NCBI RefSeq assembly: GCF_037975245.1
Contig: NC_092564.1
Span: 26,221,484-26,285,483, forward strand
DNA length: 64,000 nucleotides
Origin: Apostichopus japonicus
Lineage: Eukaryota > Echinodermata > Holothuroidea > Aspidochirotida > Stichopodidae
Reading direction: 5' to 3'
The translations under genes and the position numbers were made by a program. Every line of letters starts with the position of its first letter. The first letter of the stretch is position 1. Shown one piece after another: positions 1 through 13,240 of the stretch. A model generated the notes under the pieces. It had not been told where the DNA came from. It did no database searches and saw nothing but the letters and a program-made list of their open reading frames with translations.

Positions 1-620
1 AAGAATTAAATAGGTCATGATGTGGTCCATACGGCTGCAACTTTACAAATTTAGTGAATTTGGAGAACGAAAGTTCTCAAATGCCAGTCAGGATGGTTAT
101 AATTGATTCCAAGAGCTCAAGTTTACTCTTCTATGAAGTTAAGTGGCAGTCTATGGAATTTATACCATAAAGTGATTCTCAAAATGGGTCCTTGTAACTT
201 TTAGTCAAACTAGAGAGAGAATATCATTATTGCTGAATTAAGAAGGACACCCAATTAGTTCTCAATTGACAGTCAGGATGCTCCCCATGTTTTCATACAG
301 AGCTCAGAAATATGCTTTACTATGCAGTTTCTATGTTTTTTTAGAATTTCTTTCAAGGTGGGAATGGTTCTTCTCATTCCATCTATTTTTGTAAAATTAA
401 ATGAAATTAGAAAATCAGAAATTTGCTTTTCTATCCAGATAAAAGTGGTAGTCTATGGAATTTTAAGCCTCATGATATCATAACAATTTTCAAAGTGATT
501 TAGAATAACCTTCTTTAAACCTGGGAATGAATATGACATTATTACATCATTCAAAAAGACACCCTCCTTCCTATGCATATACTTAAAAGGTCATGATTAT
601 GGTAAAATATAGAGTTATTT
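1..620 (-). repeat. ~300-bp tandem repeat array, inverted section
   Basis: Diverged units of the same repeat that fills 1,320-7,020, but in the opposite orientation. For example, positions 85-130 and 265-330 read as the reverse complement of the landmark GAGCATCCTGACTGGCATTT and the ctctgggaatcc block beside it. Positions 545-605 read as the reverse complement of the block that elsewhere contains the tgcatagg and gtgtccttctg motifs. No gene is seen. The array runs off the left edge of the window. Confidence 0.75.
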
Positions 621-639
621 TTAAAGGGTTAAAAATTCC

Positions 640-1320
640 CAATAAACCACTTTAAACTGATCCTAGACAAGCATATCATGAGCATTCTATCTGACATATG
701 AAAGGTTTTTTTTTTTCCGACTGAATTTAGGGTTCTATTTATTATCGTTTAGCATTGGGTGTTTATTACTATCTGTTTTAGGCTTTTACAATAATTGTCT
801 TACTGTACTATTGTTTCTCATACTTATTTATATTTATAAACATAGACTATGATTTAATCTTTTGTGCATTTTGTTAAGTTTTTAAAATTATTTTACTATT
901 TACATACTTCTGAAGTTGTTTTGGACTGTATGCGTTCAGGTTGTATTTTTTTTATTATCGTTTAGTACGAGTGTTTTTTTATATTGTTGGGCTTTTACAT
1001 TTTATGCCTTATTGGTTCTATATATTTAATATTTAGGTTTTTGTTACTATTTGTTTTTAGGTTTTACATTTGCAAAGCGCTTTGAGCAGTGTTGCTGATT
1101 ATGCGCTTAAAATATTACTTATTATTATTAATATTATTGACTGATGATTTTTTTGTTTTAGCTTTTGGTTAAAATCACAGACTTTTTTTAATTCTTTCCA
1201 AAATTATGGTTAGGATGGAAGTTGTCCTACTGCATTAAGTTCAAATAATATGCTACATTCTCAATTTGAAAGGAAGTGAAATGAAACATTCTGATAATTA
1301 TTTTAATATGCAGAGGTTTA
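640..1320. repeat. Orientation switch and AT-rich spacer of the ~300-bp array
   Basis: From about 640 the array is in forward orientation (a diverged unit at 640-700). It is then interrupted by about 600 bp of T-rich sequence with loose internal repetition (ttattatcgtttag at two places, tttttaggctttta variants) ending in a short ATT microsatellite at 1,115-1,140. Positions 1,070-1,085 contain an aaagcgctttgag block resembling part of the 337-bp unit at 7.5-9.2 kb. No coding sequence is seen. Confidence 0.5.
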
Positions 1321-4300
1321 ACAGTCCATAAACTTCAACTATTAGTTTCAGTGTAAAGCATATTTCTGAGCTCTGGGAATTTATAATGAGCATCCTGACT
1401 GGCATTTGAGAACCTTTGTTGTTTGTCCCAATTTAATGATTTTTGCATGGCTGAAACCTAATGATTTTTTTTGTGGCAAATCATGCCTTCCTGTTTTTTC
1501 CACAAGCAACAATGATATAATAAATTCCTAATTTGAAAGAAGTTATAACAAAACATTTTAAAAATCATTTTAATATTTAGCGACTCTAAGTTCCATAGAC
1601 TAACTATTTAACTTGGAATCCATAATGAACATCCTGACTGGCATTTGAGAACTTTCTATTTTTTTTGGTCCATATTTAACAGTTTTGTAGGCTGAAACCT
1701 TATAATTTTGTTTTATTTTTTGGCCCAAAAAAATGAACTTTTAAGTTGAGGATATCCTTCTGAATTAAGCAACAATTATATCAATTCCTAATTTGAAAGA
1801 AGTTATAATATAACATTTTAAAAAATCATTTTAATATTTAGAGGCTTTTGGTTCCATAGACTAACACTTTAACATCAGAACTTTCTATTTTTTTGTTTGT
1901 CCAACTTTAACAGTTTTGTTACTCTAAAACCATAAAATTAATTTAATATTATAAGAGGCCTAGCTCTGAGAATCCATAATGAGCATCCTGACTGGCATTT
2001 GAGAAATTGTTATTTGGTCCAAATTAAATAAGTTTGTAAAATTAAATTTAAGTTAAATTTAAATTAACTAAGTTATGATTTTCTTTAGCTAAACCATGAC
2101 CTTTTAAAGTATTTCCACAATGATGCATAGGATGGTGTGTGTCTTTCTGAATTAAGCAACAATCATATAATACAATCCAAATTTGAAAGAAATTATTATG
2201 ACAAATTTTGAAAATCATTTTATGCACATTTCTGAGCTTTGAGATGCCATTATGAGTATCCTGACTTCTGTCCAAATTGAATGATTGAATGATTTTTGAT
2301 AATATTTGAAAACAATCATGACCTTTTAAGGCCTTTCCAAAATTACGCATAGGATGAAGGGTGTCCTTCAGCAAAAAGCAACAATGGCATTTGAAAACTT
2401 CTGCCAAATTGAAAGTTTTGTAGGGCCATATATAGCCTATGACTTTTTTTTTAAAATTCTTTAGCAAAAATTATGACTGTTTTAATTCTTTCCAAAATTA
2501 TGCATAGAATGTCTTTTATTCTCAATTATCAGGTCTGGATGCTCTTTATGGATTCCTAGAGCCCTGGTTTGCATTTGTTTAGTGGTAGTCCCTAATTATC
2601 AAAATGATTTCATATAACACAAAATCATTCAATTTAGATTCTCAGCACCAAGAATTTTATGCTTTTCTCTGAAGCTAAAAGTGGCATGTTAAGAGGGTTA
2701 AAACTCCATTTTTTTCTGTGGCTAAAATTCTGACCTTTTTTTAATTCTTTCTAATATTATACCTACATTGGAAGTTGTCATTCTGATTTAAGTTATTATT
2801 ACTTCTGAATTATTACTTCTGACTTATTACGTCCGAGTACTTATTACTTCTGAGTTATTATTACTTCTGAATTAAGTAATATGATCTGTTCCCACATTGA
2901 TAGAAGTTATAGCCATTTTTTGTAAAATCACTTTAATGTTTAGAGGGTAAAACTTCTAAAGACTACCACCTTTAACTCCATTTTTTCTGTGGCTACAATC
3001 GTGACCTATTTTTAATTCTTTCTAATATTATACCTAGATTGGAAGTTGTCATTCTGAATTAATTAGATGAATATGATCTGTTCCTACCTTGAAAGAGGTT
3101 ATAGACATTTTCTTGGGAAAATCACTTTAATGTTTAGAGGGTTAACTTTCAGAGAAAAGAACATTTCTGGGCTCTGGGAATCTATTTTAGAACTTTCATA
3201 TTTTGTCCAAACTATAATGATATTGTACATGCTGATAAATACCTTATTTTGTTTGCCTTATGATGATTTTTAATTATTTGCCAAAATAATGACCTGTTTC
3301 TAAAATGATTTGATCCCAATTATTTATTATGTAACAGGCAATAGCCTTGTGATTCAATTTGGTTTTGGCCACACTCATTTTATCTTTTCATTTTAACTCA
3401 ATACATGTTTCTGCATTTGAAAACTTTCGTTTTGGTCCAAATTTAATGATTTTGTAAGGCTAAAACCTTATGATTTTTTTCATTTTTGGCCAAAGTCATA
3501 ACCATTTAATTTTTTTTCCACAATTACGCATAAAGTGGAGGGTTTCCTTCTGTGTTAGGCAACAATGGATACAATCAATTCCAAATTTGAAAGAAGTTAT
3601 AATCAAACATGTTAAAAATCATTTTAAATATTTAGAGGCTTTAAGTTCCATAGACTAACACTTTTTACTTCAGAGAAAAGCAAATTTCTGGTCTCTGGGA
3701 ATCCATAATGAGCATCCTGACTGGCATATGAGAACCTTTTTATATTTGTCCCAATTTAATGTTTTGTAATGCTAAAGCTTAATGATTTTTGTTTTACTTT
3801 TTACCAAAATCATGACCTTTTAAGTTGTTCCACAAATATATGCATATGATTTAGGGTGTCCTCCTAAATTCAGCACCAATGATATAATTCATTCCCAATG
3901 TAACAGAAGTTATGAAAAACATTTGAAAATCATTTTAATAAGCATAAAAATCCAAACATTACCACTTTTAACCTTCAGAGAAAAGTATGTTTCCAAGCTC
4001 GGGGAATCGGTAAAGAGCATCCTGACTGGCATTTGAGAACATTTTGTTTGTTCAAGTTAATTGATTTAGTAAGACTATTCATATCGCCTTACAAATTTTT
4101 AAATTTTCCACCAAAACAAAATATCATGACCATTTTCATTCTTTCCACAATGATGCGTAAGTGACAAAGGCTGTCCCTCCTAAAGTAAGCAACAATGATA
4201 TAATACATTCCCAATGTGAAAGAAGTAATTATGAAACATTTTGAAAATCATTTTAATAAGCATAAAATTCCATACACTACCACTTTTAACTTCAGAGAAA

Positions 4301-7020
4301 GTATGTTTCCAAGCTCCGGTTCCGTAATGGGCATGCTGAGTGGCATTGGAGAACTTGTTGAGTGTTTGGCCCCAATTTAGATATCATGAACAGTTTAATT
4401 CTTTCCACGGTGATGCATTAGATGGAAGGTGTCCTTCTGAAGGAAGCAATATGATATAAAACATTCCCAATGTGAAAAAAGGAATTTTTAGAAACATTTT
4501 GAAAATCATTTTAATAAGCATAAAAATCCATACACTTACCACTTTTAACTTCAGAGAATAGCATATTTTTGAGCTCTGGGAATCCATAATGAGCATCCTG
4601 ATGGCATTTGAGAACTTTTTTTTTTGTCCAAAATTTAACAGTTTTGTAAGGCCTTGTAAGCCTTACAAGTTTTTTTTTTTTTTTTGCGGCCGCAATCATG
4701 ACCTTTAAGTTTTTCCACAATAATGCATAGGATGGAGGGTGTCCTTCTGTATAAAGCAACAATGATACAATACACTCCCAAGAAGTAATTATGAAACATT
4801 TTGAAAATCATTTAATAAGCATAAAATTCCATACACTACCACTTTTAACTTCAGAGAAAAGTATGTTTCCAAGCTCTGGTTCCGTAATGGGCATCCTGAG
4901 TGGCATTGGAGAACTTGTTGAGTTTTTGGCCCCAATTTAGATATCATGAACAGTTCAATTCTTTCCACGGTGATGCATTAGATGGAAGGTGTCCTTCTGA
5001 AGGAAGCAATATGATATAAAACATTCCCAATGTGAAAGGAATTTTTAGAAACATTTTGAAAATCATTTTAATAAGCATAAAAATCCATACACTACCACTT
5101 TTAACTTCAGAGAATAGCATACTTTTGAGCTCTGGGAATCCATAATGAGCATCCTGACTGGCATTTGAGAACTTTTTTTTTTGTCCAAAATTTAACAGTT
5201 TTGTAAGGCCTTGTAAACCGTACAAGTTTTTTTTTGGCGGCCAAAATCATGACCTTTAAGGTTTTCCACAATAATGCATAGGATGGAGGGTGTCCTTCTG
5301 TATAAAGCAACAATGATATAATACATTCCCAATGTGAAAGAAGTTATAATGAAACATTTTGAAAATCATTTCAATAAGCATAAAAATCCATAGACTAAAC
5401 ACATTTTAACTTCAAAAAGAAGCATATTTCTGAGCTCTGGGAATCCATAATGAGCATCCTGACTGGCATTTGAGAACTTTCTTTTTTGTCCAAAATTTAA
5501 CAGTTTTGTATGGCTATAAACCTTATGAGTTTTTTTTTGTGGCCAAAATCATGACCTTTTTAGTTCTTTCCACACATATGCATTAGATAGAGGATGTCCT
5601 TCTAAATTAAGCAACAATAATATCATACATTCCCAATGTGAAAGAAGTTATAATGAAACATTTTAAAAATCATTTCAATAAGCATAATAATCCATAGAAT
5701 AACACATTTTAACTTCAGAGAGAAGCATATTTCTGAGCTCTGGGAATCTATAGTGAGCATCCTGACTGGCATTTGAGAACTTTTTTTTGGTCCAAATTTA
5801 ATGAATTTGTATGGCTATAAACCTTATGAGTTTTTTTTTTGTTGGCCAAAATCATGACATTTTAAGTTCTTTCTACACATATGCATTAGATAGAGGTGTC
5901 CTTTTGCATTAAGCAACAGTGATATCATACATTTCCAATGTGAAAGAAGTTATGATAAAACATTTTGAAAATCATTTTAATAAGCATAAAAATTCATAGA
6001 CTAACACATTTTAACTTCACAGAGAAGCATATTTCTGAGCTCTGGGAATCTATAGTGAGCATCCTGACTGGCATTTGAGAACTTTCTATTTTTGTTTGTC
6101 CAAATTTAACAATTTTGTAGTGCTAGAACCTTACAATTTTTTGGCCAAAAATCATGACCTTTTTAAGTTTACCAACAATTATACATTAGACAGAAGGTGT
6201 CCTTCTGAATTAAGCAACAATGATATAATCAATTCCTAATTTAAAAGAAGTTATAACAAAACATTTTAAAAATCATGCTTTAAGTTCCATAGACTAACAC
6301 ATTTCAGAAAAAAAGCATATTTCTGAGCTCTAGGAATCCATAATGAGCATCCTGACTGGCATTTGAGAACTTTCTATATCTGTTTGTTCAAATTTAACAA
6401 TTTTGTTAAGGCTAAAACCTTATAATTTTGTTTTAATTTTTGCCAAAACTATTGACCTTTTAGGTTTTTCCACAATTATGCATCATATAGAGGGTGTCCT
6501 TCTAAATTAGGCATCAATGATATAATCAATTCCAAATTTGAAAGAGATGTAATAAAACATTTTAAAAATCATTTAAATATTTAGAGGCTTTAAGTTCCAT
6601 AGACTAACACATTTCAGAAGAAAAGCATATTTCTGAGCTCTAGGAATCCATAATGAGCATCCTGACTGGCATTTGAGAACTTTCTATTTCTGTTTGTCCA
6701 AATTTATCAATTTTTTAAGGCTAAAACCTTATAAATATGTTTTACTTTTTGGGCAAAAATAATGAGGTTCTAAGTTTTTCCACAATAATGCATCAGATAG
6801 AGGGTGTCTTTCTGAATTAAGCAACAATGATATAATCAATTCCTAATTTGAATGAAGTTATTACAAAACATTTCAAAATCATTTTAATACTTAGAGGCTC
6901 TAATTTCCATAGACTAACATTTTAATTTTAGAGAAAAGCACATTTCTGAGCTCTGGGAATCCATATTGAGCATCCTGACTGGCAATTGAGAACTTTCTTT
7001 TTTGTTTGTCCCAATTTAAC
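1320..7020 (+). repeat. Degenerate ~300-bp tandem repeat array, forward section
   Basis: The landmark GAGCATCCTGACTGGCATTT or a close variant recurs near 1388, 1629, 1981, 3708, 4018, 4325, 4591, 4889, 5147, 5451, 5754, 6057, 6352, 6655 and 6967. Spacing is about 240-350 bp and close to 303 bp in the better kept part (5.1-7.0 kb). Each unit also carries a ccttatgattttt block, a tgaccttttaag block, a gtgtccttctgaatta block and a cttcagagaaaagcatatttctgag block. Units at 4.3-4.6 and 4.9-5.2 kb are especially alike, suggesting a recent two-unit duplication. Short minus-strand open frames here repeat with the array and are not taken as genes. Confidence 0.88.
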
Positions 7021-7540
7021 AATTTAAAGTTAGGTATATCTGAGCTTTTGAAATCAATATTTTAGCACCCTGACTTAATATTTGAGTCCTTTATTAAAAA
7101 CCTTCCATATAATTATTGTAAGTCTTTAGTCATTATGATTTTTTTCTAGAATCACAATTTTTTTAAATTGTTCCCAAAGTGATGCATAGGCTGCCCTGTT
7201 GATTATAAAAATGCAAAGGGTTCAAATAAATTCAGTGTTATTTAAAGCTATATCATAATTTGAGGCTTAATATTTCATAGAACCCCACTTTTAACTCAAG
7301 AATAAACCAGATCCTAGTTTGGTGGAAATTCCTAATTCCTAAACTGTTTAATTTTTGTTAAATTTAAGGTTTGCATAACCTGTCATAATTTTCAGCAACA
7401 AAGCACGAATTCCTCTTGCTTAAAAAAAAACATGCCATCATTTGATGATGACCTTATATTGCCCCTAATGTTAATTATTATGACCAAAAAATAAAACATA
7501 AATAAATAAAAAAATTAAAAAAATTGTAATCATAATATTT
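7021..7540. other. Stretch without recognised features
   Basis: AT-rich transition between two arrays. The first part (to about 7,300) may hold very diverged units of the ~300-bp repeat, including an A-rich run near 7,500. No gene, RNA or bounded mobile element is seen. Confidence 0.4.
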
Positions 7541-9230
7541 CACTTATATATAGAACTTATACCAGCAATAGGTCTCAAAGCGCTTTACAGAAGATATGTT
7601 ACCCTGGTCAATGATAACCTGTCCCAGAGACAATCCCTCCAGGCGGCTGCAGTTATATACTGCGCCCAATGACAAGTTACCTCACAGGTACCCATTAACC
7701 CCTGGGTGGAGAGAGGCAATTGAGATAAAGCATCTTGCCCAAGGACACAAGGTAATGGACTAGGCAGGAGTCGAACCAGCAATCCTTGGATCACAAGTCC
7801 GACGCCATAGCCAATCGTCCACAACACTCTCTAAGGTTTTGAACATGCAGGTTTTGAAACAGACCCACAGAATATTTCACTTTTATAGCGCTTATACCAG
7901 CAATAGGTCTCAAAGCGCTTTACAGAAGATATGTTACCCCTGGTCAATGATAACCTGTCCCAGAGACAATCCCTCCAGGCGGCTGCAGTTATATACTGCG
8001 CCCAATGACAAGTTACCTCACAGGTACCCATTTAACCCCTGGGTGGAGAGAGGCAATTGAGATAAAGCATCTTGCCCAAGGACACAAGGTAATGGACCAG
8101 GCAGGAGTCGAATCAGCAATCCTTGGATCACAAGTCCGACACCTTAGCCAATCGTCCACAACACTCTCTAAGGTTTTGAACATGCAGGTTTTAAAACAGA
8201 CCCACAGAATTTTTCATTTTTATAGCGCTTATACCAGCAATAGGTCTCAAAGCGCTTTACAGAAGATATGTTACCCCTGGTCAATGATAACCTGTCCCAG
8301 AGACAATCCCTCCAGGCGGCTGCAGTTATATACTGCGCCCAATGACAAGTTACCTCACAGGTACCCATTTAACCCCTGGGTGGAGAGAGGCAATTGAGAT
8401 AAAGCATCTTGCCCAAGGACACAAGGTAATGGACTAGGCAGGAGTCGAACCAGCAATCCTTGGATCACAAGTCCGACGCCTTAGCCAATCGTCCACAACA
8501 CTCTCTAAGGTTTTGAACATGCAGGTTTTAAAACAGACCCACAGAATTTTTCATTTTTATAGCGCTTATACCAGCAATAGGTCTCAAAGCGCTTTACAGA
8601 AGATATGTTACCCCTGGTCAATGATAACCTGTCCCAGAGACAATCCCTCCAGGCGGCTGCAGTTATATACTGCGCCCAATGACAAGTTACCTCACAGGTA
8701 CCCATTTAACCCCTGGGTGGAGAGAGGCAATTGAGATAAAGCATCTTGCCCAAGGACACAAGGTAATGGACTAGGCAGGAGTCTAACCAGCAATCCTTGG
8801 ATCACAAGTCCGACACCTTAGCCAATCATCCACAACACTCTCTAAGGTTTTGAACACACAGGTTTTAAAACAGACCCACAGAATATTTCACTTTTATATA
8901 GCGCTTATACCAGCAATAGGTCTCAAAGCGCTTTACAGAAGATATGTTACCCCTGGTCAATGATAACCTGTCCCAGAGACAATCCCTCCAGGCGGCTGCA
9001 GTTATATACTGCGCCCAATGACAAGTTACCTCACAGGTACCCATTTAACCCCTGGGTGGAGAGAGGCAATTGAGATAAAGCATCTTGCCCAAGGACACAA
9101 CGTTATGGACTAGGCAGGAGTCGAACCAGCAATCCTTGATTCACAAGTCCGATGCCTTAGCCAATCGTCCACAACACTCTCTAAGGTTTTGAACACACAG
9201 GTTTTAAAACAGACCCACCGTAACTGCTTT
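7541..9230 (-). repeat. 337-bp tandem array with tRNA-like (SINE-type) head
   Basis: About 4.9 units with boundaries near 7,829, 8,166, 8,503, 8,840 and 9,180 (period 337 bp, near identical). The first unit lacks its leading ~45 bp and the last is cut after about 50 bp. Read on the minus strand, every unit has TGGCTAAGGCGTCGG, a good pol III A box, followed about 20 nt later by GGTTCGACTCC, an exact tRNA B box. The stretch between can form an anticodon-like stem (TTGGA/TCCAA in the 22.8-kb copy). This is the plan of a tRNA-derived SINE, but here the units are head to tail with no poly-A between them. The open frames on both strands repeat with the unit and are not genes. A 2.7-unit relative lies at 21,930-22,875 and a diverged single copy at 63,551-63,680. 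Confidence 0.85.
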
Positions 9231-9242
9231 CACCACTTCTTT

Positions 9243-9767
<525 letters not shown>

Positions 9768-10388
9768 TTACAGAGGTATACTGTGGGAGCATGGCAGTGA
9801 CCATATATCAATCTACTAGATCTGCTGTAATATACAGAGCATTTGGCATCTCACGTTATTGGGCCCCTCCCAAAAAATTTCTCCCGACCTTAAGGTTTCA
9901 TTCCTTAATGTTGCCGCATTTTTTATAAAGTTAACATCATTTCAGGTCCACAGAGTGTTTTATTCTAACATTCGTGTAGATGGATAGAAGATCAATGGTG
10001 TGAGGTGGGGAGGGGGGGGGGGGAGTGCATGATGGTGGTGAGGTTCTATCTGTTAACAGAAAGTTACTTATCACTACAATTTACTGGCAGCATTCTACAA
10101 TTACAACCATCAAGAGCAAAATGTCTAATTTCTAAAAGGATTGGGAATGTCCCATTCTCCTTACTTGGTTAAGTAACAAGAATTGTCTTTAATTAGTATC
10201 CAGTTTTGACATTTTCCGTTTGAAAGCAGATATCACACAAAGTTTTAAATAGACACGAGTCCTGATTACTTATCTGAGTTCTTCTTGTTTGTTCCTCAAC
10301 AAATACATACTAGCATACATGCATACCCATGCCTACATCCATAAACCCACACACATGTTTATTAATCCCAGGACAATTTCTAGTTTAC

Positions 10389-10512
10389 CTGTGAATACAA
10401 CTTTTGCCCTCCAAGTAAGCCATCCCTGATGCTGCATCTTCACTCATCTTGATCCTCTCTGGGACACTCAAGGTCTTACTGTCATCTCGAAGCAACTTCA
10501 AAAGGTCTCCTC
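10389..10512 (-). CDS. FER: Copy 1 exon: kinase hinge to alpha-E
   Basis: 124 bp; acceptor ..tttgcag, donor gtaaac. Translation GGDLLKLLRDDSKTL...MAYLEGKSCIHR aligns with the GGDFLTFLRR...GMLYLESKNCIHR region known in vertebrate FER. Phase 1 in, phase 2 out, matching both neighbours. Confidence 0.88.
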
Positions 10513-11195
10513 CTGCAAAGGTGACAGAGAAGCAAACATCAGTCAGGAAAGTCAATCTTTTCAAAAATTTACTGATTTCATCTCATAAATCTATTATTGT
10601 TAAGTCTGTTTTGTGTGTGTCAATTATGATACAAGCCTAACCGTACGCAAATAGAGTTTCTCTATTCATTGTAAATGTTGCACAGAAGTGTAAAAGTAAG
10701 CCAAAAACTAATGAAAGAGCTTATATTTAACTGCACTATTCTCTGAATGTGTGGCCAGAAATCCACCATACAAATCTTCAATTACTGGAAAATGTCACAG
10801 TATATTTAGAAAGATATTTATTAGGATATTTATAATATATGGATATATATGGATAATGTAAGGATATTTATCATATTTATAAGTCGGTCAAAATAGGTTA
10901 CATTCAATCAACCAATACATCTCCACTTAGGGGAAAAGATCTTGAGTTGGGCTATTCAACTAGCAGTGTAAAAATATTTTTCTCTTCGATAAAATTTCAC
11001 GTTGTTTGCGACCAGAAAATACTTCTCCATACAACTAACCAGAGTGGCAGGGTATCCATATACAATGAGATGTTTATGGTGTACCATATTCCCTAATAAA
11101 TCAAAGGCCAAATTTGCCCCCTAATCTAACTAATTTGATAGCTGTCACGGAAAAAAAGGACTGATGTCAAATCCATTTTTTTTCTGGTTTTTGAC

Positions 11196-11403
11196 CTTGT
11201 ACAAGCTCCATGACGATGTAGATTGGATGTCTGTCTGTTGCCACGCCGATAAGTTTGACGATGTTGGGATGGTTGTAATTCTTGAGGATGTAGGCCTCTG
11301 AAAGGAACTTCCTTCTCGTTGCTGTGTCCACCGTAGCCTTGCACGTCTTGACGGCGACAGGTTTATTCTTAAATGTTGCTTTATGGACGTCACCGAAATG
11401 TCC
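11196..11403 (-). CDS. FER: Copy 1 exon: kinase N-lobe
   Basis: 208 bp; acceptor ..catgcag, donor gtcaaa. Encodes [20 protein letters not shown] with the ATP-binding Lys, [20 protein letters not shown] with the alpha-C Glu, and the hinge strand [10 protein letters not shown]. Full family length here, unlike copy 2. Confidence 0.9.
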
Positions 11404-12023
11404 CTGCATGTACACAAGAAAAAGGATGCTTATGAAACTAAAAGAACAATGCAGTCAACAATCCCCTCCCCCTCACCCCCACCCCCCCATTTCATTTTTT
11501 TCAAATATTTCATTTCACTAAGGGTGCAATAGAGAAGAGTTACAAACTAACACAGTTTTAACAAAATATTCATACAAAAAATCACTCCTTTTTTTCTTTT
11601 TCTTTTCACCTTACATAAAGAATGCAGCAGTAGTATAGACAAAGAGATGTCACATGGGATGTCATGTGATATGTCACATGAGAGCTCACAATATATGTCA
11701 CATGAGCGGCAACCAGTGGCTTAATCAACCATAAAACAGTCATTTCTCATTGCCTACAGCTGCAGGGTAACATCTTATGTTAGCTGTACCAACAGTACGA
11801 ATCTCCCCAACTAACTCAACATCACTACGCACACATACTGTGTTGATAGGAATAGACTGGAGTAAACAACATGACACATGTTGTGCACACAGGGTCATCC
11901 CTGTTAGATTCAAATACAAGTCAATTGGCCAAAAAAAAATACAAGGTTTCAGGGTCACTTTTACAAAGTGGGTAAATGTCAGTGAAATACCTCATCTACC
12001 AATTAACTTTCCAATACCATTAA

Positions 12024-12384
12024 AGGCAATGAAGACTCGCCCCAACCGCATGCTGCCATCTGTAAAATTTTACTCTCTGTTGCTTGCAAGTGACGTTTTG
12101 TTCATGTCGCTACAAAATGCAGACAGTAATGAAACGTGATACCTTGTTATCTTTAGCTGAAACTGAGATGCCCGTCGCTGTATCGTTTCTACACTGTGCT
12201 GTGGGTATTGACCGCAGCTGTATGTACTGACTGTACACTAGTGTCTAATTACCGAAGGTAGCAAGCTGTATGTGTATTTGCTGGGTTCGATGGTGGTGTG
12301 TAACACTTCTGTTACACCTCATTCGAAACTAGGTCAGATTACCGGCATTAGACGTTTCTTTTTTTGCGCGAGTCTTCACACCCT
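12024..12384. mobile_element. TTAA-flanked MITE (piggyBac-like) in copy 1 intron
   Basis: Imperfect inverted ends: left AGGCAATGAAGACTCGC, right end the reverse complement of AGGGTGTGAAGACTCGC. Both sides are flanked by TTAA (12,020-12,023 and 12,385-12,388). The homologous intron of copy 2 reads straight through one such site (25,629-25,634, ccattaaaatatg), giving an empty-site comparison. Length 361 bp, no transposase. A diverged relative lies at 49,102-49,325. TTAA duplication is typical of piggyBac and some other superfamilies; the family call is inference. Confidence 0.82.
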
Positions 12385-12422
12385 TTAAAAGATTGAATCG
12401 TTGTGTCTTTCATGAAACTCAC

Positions 12423-12599
12423 CTGTCCTAATTTGGTGTCCAGCAGGATGTCCTCTTGTCGAAGGTCGTGCTCGTCCTTGACCTTACTTATTGGATTTCT
12501 GATCATCGCGTTGGACGCTTTCGTCACCGGTGTTTGAGTTGACATGTGATGGTTCACCAGTTCCTGGATTGACCCAAAACTCCCTCCTTCCAATCGATA
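12423..12599 (-). CDS. FER: Copy 1 exon: SH2 C-terminus and SH2-kinase linker
   Basis: 177 bp; acceptor ..ttttacag, donor gtgagt. Translation YRLEGGSFGSIQELVNHHM...SNAMIRNPISK...EDILLDTKLGQ, matching the YRFEG..F..I.QLIDHH...LNPI..LG region of FER. Its last codons supply the first Gly of the glycine-rich loop. Confidence 0.88.
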
Positions 12600-13033
12600 C
12601 TGTAAAAAACCCAGAACATTCAAAAGGCTTCAAAAAAATGTGTGGGAGGAGAAAAGTCAGGCATAATGATATATCATATCAAACCCATACAGTATGCTAT
12701 TTCAATTTTATACATTGTCATCACGTAATGTGAGGGAGGATGGTGAAGGGAGAACCCAGATGTGAGGGAGGATGGTGAAGGGAGAACCCAGATGTGTGGA
12801 GGAGGGAGGGGGTGGCCTTTGAGGACCCCTGGCCCCATGACTGCCTACAGATGATGGTATTGTAAAACCAAAATGTGTATTTTACATGGTGTTCTTACAT
12901 GCTTTCTATTATTTAAAAGAAAAAAAAAACACTATTGCAATAATAGCTATCAGCAGAAATAAGTCCCAAGATTTGATTTGCTGTCATAGATTAGGTTACG
13001 CTCTGCAGGTTTAAACACTCGCAATGGACTGAC

Positions 13034-13240
13034 CGTACTATCGTCTTGTTTCACTATCGGGAAGTGCCTCTGTTTATCGGCGGACCTGCAGGAGAGCACG
13101 TACTGGCCGGAAGCGTCGCTCTTGAATCTGACGATAAAGTCTCCCTCCTGTTTGAGCAGCTCCTCCGTCTCCTGTCTCGGCAGGGCGCCGTGGTACCAGG
13201 CTTCATCCTCCAGGGGGACGTCCTTGTTGGAGCTCTGCTG
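13034..13240 (-). CDS. FER: Copy 1 exon: SH2 domain
   Basis: 207 bp; acceptor ..tgtctacag, donor gtcagt, phase 0 at both ends. Encodes DEAWYHGALPRQETEELL, GDFIVRFKSDASGQYVL (Arg of the phosphotyrosine pocket kept) and RHFPIVKQDDST. The Trp at the SH2 start is kept, unlike copy 2. Joins directly to the coiled-coil exon upstream in phase. Confidence 0.88.

Noticed and set aside
2048-2467. 139-codon minus-strand frame
   Set aside because: Lies within the ~300-bp array, biased in composition, repeated phrases match the array units.
7831-8734. Repeated 66-130-codon frames on both strands
   Set aside because: Products of the 337-bp tandem unit with a tRNA-like head; open on both strands at once.
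11167-11415. Frames overlapping the kinase N-lobe exon in two other phases
   Set aside because: Shadow frames; only the frame with the glycine loop and VAVK is conserved.
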